Of a stretch of DNA of 64,000 nucleotides, positions 42,816-52,208 are shown in pieces. Made by a program: the position numbers and the translations under genes. The stretch is from Xenophilus sp. Marseille-Q4582. GTDB taxonomy: Bacteria; Pseudomonadota; Gammaproteobacteria; Burkholderiales; Burkholderiaceae_C. The notes under the pieces were generated by a model that saw nothing but the letters and a program-made list of their open reading frames with translations, ran no database searches and had not been told where the DNA came from. Within the stretch, counting starts at the first letter, position 1. Each line of letters begins with the position of its first letter. Location of the stretch: NCBI RefSeq assembly GCF_916700565.1, contig NZ_CAKAKO010000006.1, positions 744,001 through 808,000 of the forward strand, in the 5' to 3' direction.

Positions 42816-42837
42816 GGCTGGCGGACCCGGGCGGCGC

Positions 42838-44469
42838 TCAGTCGGCGGCGGCCTCGCGGCCTTCCGCGGGGCTCGCGCCGTGGCTGCCTTCGCCGGCGCC
42901 GCCGCGCGGCTTGCGGCGGCGGCGGCGCTTGCGCGGCGCGCCCTCGGCCGGCGGGTCCGTGTCGGCAGCGGCCACGGGACCTTCGCGTTCACGGTCCGGG
43001 ACCTCGTCGCGCTGCGGTTCGCGCGCCGTGCGCTTGGCCGGGGCGCGCTGGTGCACGCGCGGGCCCGGGGACTTCTGGCCCTGCCGCTGCTCGGCGCGCA
43101 CCTGGTCCATCAGGTCCTGGCGGCGCAGGTCGTCGGCCGTGCTGAACTCCTGCCACCACTCGGCGATGGCCTCGCTGAGCTCGCCGACGTCGGCGCGCAG
43201 GCGCATGAAGTCGAAGCCGGCGCGAAAGCGCGCCTGCTCGACCAGGCCATAGGGCGTGCTGCCGCTGCGCTTCTCGAAGCGCGGCTGCATCATCCAGATC
43301 TCGCGCATGTCGGCGCCCAGCTTGCCGCGGCCCGAGACATCGCCGATGCGCGCATCGAAGACCTCGTCGATCGCGTCCTGCAGCGCCGGGAAAGGCGCCT
43401 GGCCGCGCTGGCCGCCGGGGCCGTCCTGCATGCGCTGCTGCCAGCCCTGGCGCACGTCGTTCCAGAGCACGCAGGCCAAGAGGAAGCTGGCGGCCACGGG
43501 CTTGCCCTCGGCCACGCGGCGGTCGGTGTCCTGCAGGGCGGCCTTCACGAAGGGCTGGTCGGCGCGCTCCACCACCACGTCCAGCAGCGGGTAGATGCCC
43601 GTCGAAAGGCCCAGCGCGCGCAGCTGCGCGATGGTGGCCACCGCATGCCCGGTCTGCAGCAGCTTGAGCATCTCGTCGAACAGGCGGCTCTGCGGCACGT
43701 CGGCCAGCAGCTTCGCCGACTCGACCAGCGGCGCGGCCGTCTTCGCTTCGAGCTTGAAGCCCAGCGCCGCCAGCTTGGCCGAGAAGCGGATCGCGCGGAT
43801 GACGCGCACCGGGTCTTCGCGGTAGCGCGTGGCCGGGTCGCCGATCATGCGCAGCGTGAGCTTCTTGGCGTCGCGGATGCCATGGTGGTAGTCGACCACG
43901 ATCTGGCGCCCCGGGTCGTAGTACATGGCGTTGACGCTGAAGTCGCGCCGCGCGGCGTCCTCGTCCTGCGGGCCCCAGACGTTGTCGCGCAGCACGCGGC
44001 CGCTGGCGTCCACCGCATGGGTCATGGCGGCCAGCTCGCTCTTGCTGGTGCGCTCGTTGCCCTTCACCTGGCCGGCGGGGGCGGCGTTGTCCATGTAGGC
44101 GCGGAAGGTGGAGACCTCGATCACCTCGTGCTCGCGCCCGCGGCCGAAGACCACGTGCACGATGCGAAAGCGCCGCCCGATGATGAAGGCGCGGCGGAAC
44201 AGGGCCTTGACCTGCTCGGGCGTGGCGTTGGTGGCGACGTCGAAATCCTTGGGCTTGAGCCCCAGCAGCAGGTCGCGCACGGCGCCGCCGACGATGTAGG
44301 CCTCGTAACCGGCGTCCTGCAGCGTGGCGACCACGTTCCTGGCGCGCTCGTCCACCAGCGCGGGGTTGATGCCGTGCACGCTGGCGTCCACCTCCTGGCG
44401 CTTGCCGAAGCGCGACTTGCCGGCGCCTTCGGCCTTGCCCAGCAGCTTGTCGATGAGTGTCTTGATCAT
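42838..44469 (-). CDS. pcnB: Poly(A) polymerase I
   Basis: A 543-aa nucleotidyltransferase that adds A-tails to RNA 3' ends and so promotes decay. The head is typical: GGAVRDLLLGLKPKDFDVATNA with the catalytic aspartates in DFD, followed by the RNA-binding neck (about 210-270). After residue about 445 a basic, Pro/Arg/Gly-rich C-terminus, longer than in E. coli, ends in RKRRRRRK. It follows hda by 30 bp and precedes folK. Confidence 0.95.
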   Translation of the reverse strand: MIKTLIDKLLGKAEGAGKSRFGKRQEVDASVHGINPALVDERARNVVATLQDAGYEAYIVGGAVRDLLLGLKPKDFDVATNATPEQVKALFRRAFIIGRRFRIVHVVFGRGREHEVIEVSTFRAYMDNAAPAGQVKGNERTSKSELAAMTHAVDASGRVLRDNVWGPQDEDAARRDFSVNAMYYDPGRQIVVDYHHGIRDAKKLTLRMIGDPATRYREDPVRVIRAIRFSAKLAALGFKLEAKTAAPLVESAKLLADVPQSRLFDEMLKLLQTGHAVATIAQLRALGLSTGIYPLLDVVVERADQPFVKAALQDTDRRVAEGKPVAASFLLACVLWNDVRQGWQQRMQDGPGGQRGQAPFPALQDAIDEVFDARIGDVSGRGKLGADMREIWMMQPRFEKRSGSTPYGLVEQARFRAGFDFMRLRADVGELSEAIAEWWQEFSTADDLRRQDLMDQVRAEQRQGQKSPGPRVHQRAPAKRTAREPQRDEVPDREREGPVAAADTDPPAEGAPRKRRRRRKPRGGAGEGSHGASPAEGREAAAD

Positions 44470-44499
44470 GGATTCCAGAGGCGCCCGGCGCCCCTGCCT

Positions 44500-45186
44500 T
44501 TATTCGTTTTCGAGCATGGACCGCACCAGCGGGATGGTCAGCGCGCGCTGCGTGCGCAGGGCATACCCGTCCAGGTGGTCCAGCAGCTCCATCAGGCTGC
44601 CCAGGTCACGGCTGAAGCGGTGCAGCACGTAGTCGATGACCTCTTCGGGCAGCACCAGGCCCTTGGCGTCGGCCGCCTTGCGCAGCACCGCGCGCCGCGC
44701 GGGCTCGTCCAGCAGGTGCAGCTGGAACACATGCCCCCAGCCCAGGCGCGTGCGCAGGTCCTCGCGCAGCGGCAGGTCGGCCGGCGGCAGCGTGCCGGCC
44801 GCCACCACGCCGCGCCGCAGCGTCTGCGCGTTGATGAACCAGTTGAAGGCCGCCTGCTGCTGCACCGGGGAATAGTGCTGCACGTCGTCCATCATCACGG
44901 CGCCCCAGCGTTCGTCGAACGCGGGCGGCTCGTTGATGTCCGGGTGCAGCCAGCCCACCAGCGCGCCCTGCTCGCGCAGCGACGCGCGCACGGCCTCCAG
45001 CAGGTGGCTCTTGCCCGTCCCTTCCTCGCCCCACAGGTAGGTGGGCACCGGCGAATGCAGCGCGGGCTCCGGGCCGTGGCCGACCCAGAGCTTCAGGTGC
45101 TCCAGCGCCGCGACGTTCGGGCCCGCAATGAAGCTGGCAAGGGTCGGCCCGGTCTGGAGACCGATGTCGAGCGCGAGCTGCTTCAT
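44500..45186 (-). CDS. hda: DnaA-homologous replication regulator Hda
   Basis: A 228-aa AAA+ protein that with the sliding clamp stimulates ATP hydrolysis by DnaA after initiation. The N-terminal clamp-binding motif QLALDIGL and the AAA+ elements (GEEGTGKSHLL; VMMDDVQHY) are present. The ATG at 45186 is chosen so that the clamp motif is at residues 3-10, as in the family. It is first in hda-pcnB-folK and diverges from purM. Confidence 0.93.
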   Translation of the reverse strand: MKQLALDIGLQTGPTLASFIAGPNVAALEHLKLWVGHGPEPALHSPVPTYLWGEEGTGKSHLLEAVRASLREQGALVGWLHPDINEPPAFDERWGAVMMDDVQHYSPVQQQAAFNWFINAQTLRRGVVAAGTLPPADLPLREDLRTRLGWGHVFQLHLLDEPARRAVLRKAADAKGLVLPEEVIDYVLHRFSRDLGSLMELLDHLDGYALRTQRALTIPLVRSMLENE

Positions 45187-45364
45187 GGACACGTGCAAAG
45201 GAACGGAAAAAGGGCGAGGCCCGGAATGGAATGGCCGCGGGGCGCGGTTGGGCGACCCTTAAAATCGCCGCGGAATTCTATCGGCCCGTCCCGAGCCCGC
45301 TTGCGGCGCCCCGGCGCGGCGCCTTTCACCCACCCTTGCCTCCCGCTTCCCGCCTGCCCTGCCC

Positions 45365-46405
45365 ATGACCCCGCCCTCCTCCCCCCCCCTGAGCTACAAG
45401 GACGCCGGCGTCGACATCGACGCGGGCGACGCGCTGGTCGACCGCATCAAGCCACTGGCCAAGAAGACGATGCGCGAAGGCGTGCTGGCGGGCATCGGCG
45501 GCTTCGGCGCGCTGTTCGAGGTGCCCAAGCGCTACAAGGAGCCGGTGCTGGTCTCGGGCACCGACGGCGTGGGCACCAAGCTCAAGCTGGCCTTCGAATG
45601 GAACATGCACGACACCGTGGGCATCGACCTCGTGGCCATGAGCGTCAACGACGTGCTGGTGCAGGGCGCCGAGCCGCTGTTCTTCCTCGACTACTTCGCC
45701 TGCGGCAAGCTGGACGTGGACACGGCCGCGGCCGTGGTCGGCGGCATCGCCAAGGGCTGCGAGCTCTCGGGCTGCGCGCTGATCGGCGGCGAGACGGCCG
45801 AGATGCCCGGCATGTACCCGGCCGGCGAATACGACCTGGCCGGCTTCGCGGTCGGTGCCGTGGAAAAGTCGAAGATCCTCACCGGCCAGAACGTGAAACC
45901 CGGCGACGTGGTGCTGGGCCTGGCCTCGCACGGCGTGCATTCCAACGGTTTCTCGCTGGTGCGCAAGGTGATCGAACGCGCTGGCGCGGACCTGCCCGCC
46001 ACGCTGGACGGCAAGCCCTTCCGCGAGGCCGTGATGGCGCCCACGCGCCTGTACGTCAAGCCGGTGCTCGCGGCGCTGGACAAGCACCCGATCAAGGCGC
46101 TGGCCCACATCACCGGCGGCGGCCTGCTCGAGAACATCCCGCGCGTGCTGCCCGAAGGCATGGCCGCCCGCCTGAAGAAGGGCAGCTGGCCGCAGACCGA
46201 ACTCTTCGCCTGGCTGCAGAAGGTGGCGGCCATCGACGACATCGAGATGAACCGCACCTTCAACAACGGCATCGGCATGGTGGTCGTGATCGACGCCGCC
46301 GAGGCCGGCGCCTGTGCCGCCACGCTGCGCGGCCTGGGCGAGACGGTGCATGAGATCGGCGCCATCGCGCCGCGCGGCGACGGCGCCGCCGTGCAAGTGG
46401 GCTGA
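45365..46405 (+). CDS. purM: Phosphoribosylformylglycinamidine cyclo-ligase
   Basis: A 346-aa enzyme closing the imidazole ring of purines (FGAM to AIR). Conserved [34 protein letters not shown] and [13 protein letters not shown] stretches are in order and the length is standard. TAAAAT followed by CGCCGC at 45260 is a candidate -10. It lies divergent to hda and 37 bp before the AI-2E-family permease. Confidence 0.97.
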   Translation: MTPPSSPPLSYKDAGVDIDAGDALVDRIKPLAKKTMREGVLAGIGGFGALFEVPKRYKEPVLVSGTDGVGTKLKLAFEWNMHDTVGIDLVAMSVNDVLVQGAEPLFFLDYFACGKLDVDTAAAVVGGIAKGCELSGCALIGGETAEMPGMYPAGEYDLAGFAVGAVEKSKILTGQNVKPGDVVLGLASHGVHSNGFSLVRKVIERAGADLPATLDGKPFREAVMAPTRLYVKPVLAALDKHPIKALAHITGGGLLENIPRVLPEGMAARLKKGSWPQTELFAWLQKVAAIDDIEMNRTFNNGIGMVVVIDAAEAGACAATLRGLGETVHEIGAIAPRGDGAAVQVG

Positions 46406-46442
46406 GCCTCCCGCAGCAGCCACCCAGGCCCGGCCGCCACGC

Positions 46443-47564
46443 ATGTCTCGTTCCCCGATCCATCCGTCCAGCGCCCCCGCCCCCCTTGCCACCCCGCCGA
46501 TGCTGGGGCCGCCGGCCTCGCCAGGCGTGGTGATCGCGAGCTACGTGCTCATGGGCGCGGCCCTGCTGGGCGTGATGCTGAGCCATCTGCTGGTGGGCCT
46601 GCTGGCCGTGTGCGTGGGCTTCCTGGCCACGCGCACCTTCGTGCGGCTGATGCTGCGGCTGGCCCACCGGCTGCTGGCGCGCTATTCGCCCGGGGACGCC
46701 GACGGCCCGCTGCCGCGGCGCATCGAAAGCATCATCCAGGCCGTCACCATCATCGTGGTGATCGTGGGGCCGCTGGCGCTGCTGGGCATCGGCATTTCGC
46801 AGGCGCGCGAGTACATCGTGGACGCACCGCAGCAGTACCGCGAGCTGCTGGACTACGTGGCGCGCACCATCCTCGAGCTGCGCCAGAAGCTGCCGCCGGA
46901 CCTGGCCAGCGCGCTGCCGGCCGCCGCCGGCGAGGTGCAGCACATGGTGGCCAACTACCTGCGCACGCAGGCCGGCTCGCTGGCGCTGGCGGGCCGCGCC
47001 TGGCTGGCCGGGCTGCTGTTCGCGTACGTGGGCCTGATCGTCGGCGGCCTGGCCGCCGTGACGCGCGCGCCGGCCCTGCGGCTGCCGCTGGCGGCCCAGA
47101 TGCACCAGCGCATCACCACCTTCGGGCAGGCCTTCCGCCAGATCGTCGCGGCGCAGTTCTGGATCGCCACCTTCAACACCACGCTGACGGCCATCTTCCT
47201 GCTGTTCGTGCTGCCGCTGTGGAACCTGCAGCTGCCCTACACGCCCGCGCTGATCACGCTCACCTTCGTGGCCGGGCTGATCCCGATCGTGGGCAACCTG
47301 CTGTGCAACGTGGTGATCACGCTGGTGGGCCTGTCGGTCTCGCCGCTCACGGCCGCCGCCTGCCTGGCCTTCCTGATCCTGATCCACAAGGCCGAGTACG
47401 CGATCAATGCCAAGGTGGTGGGCAGCCGCACGCACATCGCCGTGTGGGAGCTGCTGGCCGTCATGTTCGCGGCCGAGGCGGTCTTCGGCCCGGCCGGCCT
47501 GGTGGCCGCGCCGCTGTTCTACGCCTACCTGAAGAAAGAGCTGCAGGCGGCGCAGCTGGTCTAG
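46443..47564 (+). CDS. AI-2E-family (UPF0118) membrane transporter
   Basis: A 373-aa protein with about seven or eight helices in the AI-2E exporter superfamily, which includes transporters of autoinducer-2, Na+/H+ antiporters and proteins of unknown substrate. The central AFRQIVAAQFWIATFNTTLTA and C-terminal LTFVAGLIPIVGNLLCN stretches are family hallmarks. In many Burkholderiales it sits beside purM. No quorum-sensing role can be claimed. Confidence 0.9.
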   Translation: MSRSPIHPSSAPAPLATPPMLGPPASPGVVIASYVLMGAALLGVMLSHLLVGLLAVCVGFLATRTFVRLMLRLAHRLLARYSPGDADGPLPRRIESIIQAVTIIVVIVGPLALLGIGISQAREYIVDAPQQYRELLDYVARTILELRQKLPPDLASALPAAAGEVQHMVANYLRTQAGSLALAGRAWLAGLLFAYVGLIVGGLAAVTRAPALRLPLAAQMHQRITTFGQAFRQIVAAQFWIATFNTTLTAIFLLFVLPLWNLQLPYTPALITLTFVAGLIPIVGNLLCNVVITLVGLSVSPLTAAACLAFLILIHKAEYAINAKVVGSRTHIAVWELLAVMFAAEAVFGPAGLVAAPLFYAYLKKELQAAQLV

Positions 47565-47627
47565 CCGCCTTCGGGCGCGGCCGCGCCGCTTGCGCGCCAG
47601 GGCAGGCGCCAGCGGACAATCCATCGC

Positions 47628-48734
47628 ATGGACGCCGAAGCCGCCCTGCTGCAGACCCTGCGCACCCGCGTGGACCGGGTGGTCCGCCGCCTGCCCGAGG
47701 CCGACGAGGCCGGCCGCTGGCATGCCCACCGGCTCAACGGCCGCGCCCTGCGCCTCGTGCGGCCGATCACCTTCACACCCTATGCGTCGGCACGCCCCTG
47801 CTCGGCGCGCTGCGCCTTCTGTTCGGAGAACCTGCGCACCGACCGCGGCGGCGTGGCGGCCGCGCGGCTGCGGCCGGATGCGGGCTACTTCGCGGGCCTG
47901 CGGCGCGCGCTGGCGGCCCTGCGCGGCGTGCCGCTGTCCTGGTCCCTGTCGGGGCTGGAGAACACCGACGATCCCGACTGGCTGCTCACGCTGCTCCACA
48001 CCCTGCAGGCGGCCGAAGGCGCCGGCCCCGGCGAAGGCGTGGCGGTGGAAGAGCGCGTGCTGTACACCAACGGGGCCGGCTTCGCGCAGGCCCGGGGCGC
48101 GGCCCTGCGCGAGGCACTGCAGCGCTTCGGACTGAGCTGGATCGAACTGTCGCGCCACCATGCCGAGGGGCCGGTCAACCAGGCCCTGATGCGTTTCCGG
48201 CCCGGCGAGCCGATCGCCACGCAGGCGGTCTTCGAGCGCGTGCTGGCCGAGCTGGCCGATGCCTTCCCGGTGCGGCTGGTCTGCCTGTTGCAGCAGGGCG
48301 GCGTGCGCACGCTCGCCGACGTGGCGGCCTACCTGGCCTGGGCGCGCCGCTGCGGTGCCGGCACCGTGATTTTCCGCGAGTTCTCGCAACTGGACGCCGG
48401 CTACCGCGACAACGCCACCGCGCGCCACCTGCAGGCCGCCCGCGTGCCCATGGCGCCGCTGCTGCAGGCCTGCCTGGCCGATGCGTCCACCTGCGCCGGC
48501 TGGCGGATCGAATCGCTCACCGAGGGCTACTACTTCTGGAACCTGCGGCTGCGCACGCGCGAGGGGCTGCAGGTCGTGTTCGAGCGCTCCGACTATGCGG
48601 CGATGCACCGCCGCCATGCGAGCGGCGACGTCTACAAGCTCGTCTACTTCGCCAACGGCCAGTTGTGCAGCGGCTGGGAACCCGGTCACGAGGTGCTGCT
48701 GGACACCCGCCTGGCAGGAGCCGTGGATGGATGA
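47628..48734 (+). CDS. Radical SAM protein of unknown function
   Basis: A 368-aa protein. The [4Fe-4S] motif CX3CX2C is C58, C62 and C65 in PCSARCAFCSENLR, near the start of a barrel. Between residues 110 and 340 there are further conserved-looking patches (LYTNGAGF, WIELSRHHAEGPVNQALM, GTVIFREFSQLDAGYRDN) typical of barrel loops. No SPASM or B12 domain is evident. It overlaps the next gene by 8 bp (48727-48734). I do not recognise the family; a role in modifying a nucleic acid, nucleotide or peptide together with the partner is possible. Confidence 0.8.
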   Translation: MDAEAALLQTLRTRVDRVVRRLPEADEAGRWHAHRLNGRALRLVRPITFTPYASARPCSARCAFCSENLRTDRGGVAAARLRPDAGYFAGLRRALAALRGVPLSWSLSGLENTDDPDWLLTLLHTLQAAEGAGPGEGVAVEERVLYTNGAGFAQARGAALREALQRFGLSWIELSRHHAEGPVNQALMRFRPGEPIATQAVFERVLAELADAFPVRLVCLLQQGGVRTLADVAAYLAWARRCGAGTVIFREFSQLDAGYRDNATARHLQAARVPMAPLLQACLADASTCAGWRIESLTEGYYFWNLRLRTREGLQVVFERSDYAAMHRRHASGDVYKLVYFANGQLCSGWEPGHEVLLDTRLAGAVDG

Positions 48735-49800
48735 GCGCAGCTGGCTGCACCTGGAGCCGGAGCCCGCCGAGCACGCTGTGCCGGCCGACCTGATCGCACG
48801 CGACCCCATGGCCGGGCGCGACATCGGCTGGGTCACGCAGATGCGGCCTTTCGTGCGCCAGTTCTGCCCGCCGGGCGGGCGCGTCTTCGACCCTTTCGCG
48901 GGCCTGGGCAGCACGCTGCTGGCCGCCCGCCTCGAAGGACGCGACGCCTTCGGCTGCGAGATCGACGCCGCGCGCGCCGCGCAGATCGGCGAACGCTTCG
49001 CGCGCCTGGGCCTGGCCTCGCCGACGGTGTTCGCGGCCTCCTGCGACACGCTGGCCGACAGCGTCCTGCCGCCCTTCGACCTGTGCCTGGCCAACGTGCC
49101 CTATTTCGGCTGCCGATGGGTGGGCGAAACGGTGCCGGGCCAGCTCTACGGCAGCGCCAGCTACGAAGCGCACCTGAACGGGCTGCGCGATGTCTTCCAC
49201 CGCGTGCGCGGCACGCTGGCCGACGACGGCTTCTGCATCGCCATGGTGCAGAACCTGCGCGTGGGCGAACGCATGCTGCCGCTGGCCTTCGACCTGGCGC
49301 GCCTTCTCGGCAGCCTGTTCACGCTGCAGGAAGAGCGCGTGATCGTCTACGACCGCCCCGCCCGTGCCGCCACGCCGCTGGACGCGCGCAGCAACCGCAG
49401 CCACGAGTACGCCCTCATCGCCCGCAAGCATCGCGAACGGGTGGACCTGCTCGCCACCGCGGCGCTGCTGCAGGCGCTGCGCGCCGAGGGCCATCGCTTC
49501 ATCGTCTTCGGCAGCTTCGCGCGCTGGCTGCGAGACCCGGCCTCGGCCAGGCCCGCAGACGCCGACCTGCAGGTGGCGCCCGACGAAGCCGCGCTCGGTG
49601 CACTGATGCGCAGCCTGGCCCTGCGCGGCTTTTCGCTGCGCTGCTGGGGCGACCCGGTCCACCTGCCCCTGAAGCTGGACGCCTGGCGCGGGCGCCACTA
49701 CTTCCGGGCCGAGCGCATCGATCGCGAAGGCGCGGTGATCCGGCTGGACCTGTGCTTCGAGCCCAGCGGTCCCGAAGCCTCTTTCGATGTCCTAAACTGA
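48727..49800 (+). CDS. SAM-dependent N-methyltransferase fused to a nucleotidyltransferase-like domain
   Basis: A 357-aa fusion. Residues 50-215 form a Rossmann methyltransferase: motif I DPFAGLGST (55-63), acidic E78 and a motif IV-like LANVPYFG (NVPY at 123-126), like the NPPY of amino-methyltransferases. Residues about 245-350 look like a polymerase-beta nucleotidyltransferase: FGSFARWL (G262, S263), D278-x-D280 in ADADLQV, and a third carboxylate D341 in VIRLDLCF. Motif order I before IV with no target-recognition domain argues against a stand-alone DNA modification enzyme. The overlap with the radical SAM gene suggests a joint pathway. Confidence 0.75.
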   Translation: MDERSWLHLEPEPAEHAVPADLIARDPMAGRDIGWVTQMRPFVRQFCPPGGRVFDPFAGLGSTLLAARLEGRDAFGCEIDAARAAQIGERFARLGLASPTVFAASCDTLADSVLPPFDLCLANVPYFGCRWVGETVPGQLYGSASYEAHLNGLRDVFHRVRGTLADDGFCIAMVQNLRVGERMLPLAFDLARLLGSLFTLQEERVIVYDRPARAATPLDARSNRSHEYALIARKHRERVDLLATAALLQALRAEGHRFIVFGSFARWLRDPASARPADADLQVAPDEAALGALMRSLALRGFSLRCWGDPVHLPLKLDAWRGRHYFRAERIDREGAVIRLDLCFEPSGPEASFDVLN

Positions 49801-49891
49801 TCGGAACTCGTCCGTTCGTTGCAGGACGTCTGCGCACGGACGCAGAAGAATCCCGGGCATTCCCCAACCCTCCATGTCTCGAGGATTCGCC

Positions 49892-50470
49892 ATGAAAAGC
49901 TGTCTGATAGTGATCGACGCGCAGGAGTCGTTCCGCCACCGCCCCTTTTACAGTCCGGCCGACGTGCCGGCCTGGCTGGCGGCGCAGAACGCGCTCATCG
50001 CAGGCTGCATCGCGGCCGATGTGCCGGTGCTGCGCGTGTTCCACGTCGATGGACCGGCCGATGCCTCGAACCCTTTCGCCGAGGCATCCGGCCTCGTGCG
50101 CCCCATCGACGGCCTGGCCGAATTCGAAGCCTGCGCCACCTTCGTCAAGCACCGCCACAGCGCGCTGGTGGGCAGCGGCCTGGATGTCTGGCTCACCTGC
50201 CACGGCATCGGGCGCCTGATCGTGAGCGGCATCCGCACCGAGCAGTGCTGCGAGACCACCACGCGCCATGCCTCGGACCTGGGCTGGACGGTGGATTTCG
50301 CGCTGGACGCCACGCTGACCTTCGACATGGTGCAGCCCGACGGGCAGCCGCTGTCCGTCGCGCAGATCCGGGCGCGCACCGCCACCGTGCTGCACGGCCG
50401 CTTTGCCCATGTGTGCAGCGCCGCCGAAGCGCTGGCGCGCACCCGCACCGTGGAGGCCGTGCCCGCATGA
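49892..50470 (+). CDS. Isochorismatase-family cysteine hydrolase
   Basis: A 192-aa hydrolase of the nicotinamidase/isochorismatase fold. The catalytic Asp (VIDAQ), Lys (FVKHRHSAL) and Cys (GIRTEQCCETTTR) are all present. The substrate is open: ureidoacrylate, nicotinamide-like or other amides. The ATG at 49892 has GAGGATTC upstream. It overlaps the DJ-1 gene by 4 bp (ATGA), making a two-gene unit just before a GlxA-type regulator. Confidence 0.88.
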   Translation: MKSCLIVIDAQESFRHRPFYSPADVPAWLAAQNALIAGCIAADVPVLRVFHVDGPADASNPFAEASGLVRPIDGLAEFEACATFVKHRHSALVGSGLDVWLTCHGIGRLIVSGIRTEQCCETTTRHASDLGWTVDFALDATLTFDMVQPDGQPLSVAQIRARTATVLHGRFAHVCSAAEALARTRTVEAVPA

Positions 50471-51090
50471 CCACGCTGCAGGTCACGATCCTCGTGTTCG
50501 ACGACGTCGAAGTGCTGGACTTCGCCGGTCCGTACGAAGTCTTCACCACCGCCGCGCGCGTGCGGGCGCGCCAGGCGCCCGCGCAGGCACCGGTCTTCCG
50601 CGTGTCGCTGGCCGCCCCCCGCCTGGCGCCGGTGCGCGCCCGCGCCGGCCTGCGCGTGCTGCCCGACCATGCGCTGCAGGAGGCGCCGCCGGCCGACATC
50701 CTGCTGATCCCGGGCGGCGTGGTGGACGGCCCGCGCCAGTCGCCCGCCGTGCTGGCGTGGATCGCGCGCCAGCACGCCCAGGCGCGGCTCACGGCCTCGG
50801 TCTGCACGGGCGCCTTCCTGCTGGCCGAAGCCGGCGTGCTGCCCGACGGCCCCTGCACCACGCATTGCGAGGACGCGGCCGACCTGCAGGGCCAGTTCCC
50901 CGCCTTGCAGGTGGACACCTCGCGCCGCTGGGTGGCCCAGCCCGCGCGCCGGCTGTGCACCTCGGCCGGCATCAGCGCCGGCATCGACCTGAGCCTGCAC
51001 CTGGTCGGCGAATGGGCGGACCCCGCGCTGGCCGAGGCCACGGCGCGCCAAATGGACTACCCCGGGGCCGCCGAGGGCCGGACGCTGTGA
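50467..51090 (+). CDS. DJ-1/PfpI-family protein
   Basis: A 207-aa flavodoxin-like protein. The nucleophile elbow is SVCTGAFLLAEAG with the family cysteine. FDDVEVLDFAGPYEVF at the start resembles isonitrile hydratase and GlxA sensor domains. It may be an isonitrile hydratase or another hydrolase. Its start overlaps the isochorismatase stop by 4 bp, and 93 bp downstream is a regulator with the same fold at its N-terminus. Confidence 0.85.
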   Translation: MTTLQVTILVFDDVEVLDFAGPYEVFTTAARVRARQAPAQAPVFRVSLAAPRLAPVRARAGLRVLPDHALQEAPPADILLIPGGVVDGPRQSPAVLAWIARQHAQARLTASVCTGAFLLAEAGVLPDGPCTTHCEDAADLQGQFPALQVDTSRRWVAQPARRLCTSAGISAGIDLSLHLVGEWADPALAEATARQMDYPGAAEGRTL

Positions 51091-51183
51091 ACGCCGGTCC
51101 GCGCCTGCCGCCCGCACGGCGCTCGCCGCCGGCCGCAGGCGCGCATCGCGGGCCTGTGGGCGCCTGCAAACCTTGTCCTTGAC

Positions 51184-52158
51184 ATGCCAGAGCCGCCCAT
51201 CCGCGTCCTTTTCGTGCTGTTGCCCGACAGCCTCATCCTCGACTGGGCGGGCCCGGCCGAGGCGCTGCGCATCGCCAACCAGCAATTGCGCGCCGACGGA
51301 CGGCCCGAGCGCTTCCGGCTCGAATTCGTGGGGCCTGCGCCCTCGGCGCGCAGCTCGGTCGGCGCCCAGTTGCAAGGGCTGGCGCCGCTGCCCGCGCAGT
51401 GGGGCGACGAGCCGGCCTGGATCGTGCTGGTCGGCCAGCCGGGTGAGCGCATCGCGGTGCACACGCCCGAGGCGCGCGCGCTGCTGCACTGGCTGCGCGG
51501 CCAGCGATTGGAGGCCGGGCGGCTGGAGCTGCTCACCGTGTGCGCGGGCGCGGTGCTGGCGGCCCACGCCGGCCTGCTTGCCGGCCGCCGCGCGACCACG
51601 CACCACCACCATCTGCAGGAACTGGCCGAGGTCGAACGGCACTGCGAGGTCGTGAACAACCGCGTCTTCGTGCTCGACGCGCCGGTCTACAGCAGCGCGG
51701 GCGTCACCACCGGCATCGACCTGGTGCTGCACCGCATCGCCGCGCTGTGCGGCGATGCGCTGGCCGCGCGCGTGGCACAGGCGATGGTGGTGGCGCTGCG
51801 GCGCGGCCCGCACGATCCGGAGCTGTCGCCCTTCCTGGCCCACCGCAATCACCTGCATGCGGCGCTGCACCGCGTGCAGGACGCCGTCAGCGCGCAGCCG
51901 CAGGAGGACTGGACCGTGCCGCGCATGGCCGCAGTGGCCTGCACCTCGCCGCGCCATCTGGCACGCCTCTTTGCCGAGCACACGGGCGTGGCGCCGCTGG
52001 CCTACCTGCGCCGCCTGCGCCTGGCCACGGCGCAGATGGCCCTGGCGGCCGGCGCCAGCGTGGGGCATGCGGCGGCGCAGGCCGGCTTCAGCTCCGACAC
52101 GCAGCTGCGGCGCGCGTGGCGGCATTTCGGCCTGCCCGGCACGCCGGGCGGCGGCTGA
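51184..52158 (+). CDS. GlxA-family regulator (DJ-1 domain plus AraC HTH)
   Basis: A 324-aa transcription factor. Residues 1-195 are a DJ-1/PfpI domain with VCAGAVLAAHAG at the elbow. Residues about 215-315 are an AraC/XylS double helix-turn-helix, first half TVPRMAAVACTSPRHLARLFAEH and second half ATAQMALAAGASVGHAAAQ. Such proteins sense small nitrogen-containing ligands. It probably controls the isochorismatase and DJ-1 genes just upstream (inference). Confidence 0.9.
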   Translation: MPEPPIRVLFVLLPDSLILDWAGPAEALRIANQQLRADGRPERFRLEFVGPAPSARSSVGAQLQGLAPLPAQWGDEPAWIVLVGQPGERIAVHTPEARALLHWLRGQRLEAGRLELLTVCAGAVLAAHAGLLAGRRATTHHHHLQELAEVERHCEVVNNRVFVLDAPVYSSAGVTTGIDLVLHRIAALCGDALAARVAQAMVVALRRGPHDPELSPFLAHRNHLHAALHRVQDAVSAQPQEDWTVPRMAAVACTSPRHLARLFAEHTGVAPLAYLRRLRLATAQMALAAGASVGHAAAQAGFSSDTQLRRAWRHFGLPGTPGGG

Positions 52159-52208
52159 AGGCCGCCCGCGGCTGGGCCCGCATCCCGCGCAGCCGCCCGC
52201 CGGGCGGA

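Noticed and set aside
42766-46353. Very long open frame (about 1195 codons) opposite pcnB, hda and through purM
   Set aside because: It is an antisense or out-of-frame reading of strongly conserved genes; the translation is Arg/Ala/His/Gly-rich with no recognisable domain, as expected in high-G+C DNA.
52193-52207. CCGCCC/GGGCGG hairpin between the GlxA-type and FUSC genes as a terminator
   Set aside because: Short stem and no T run.
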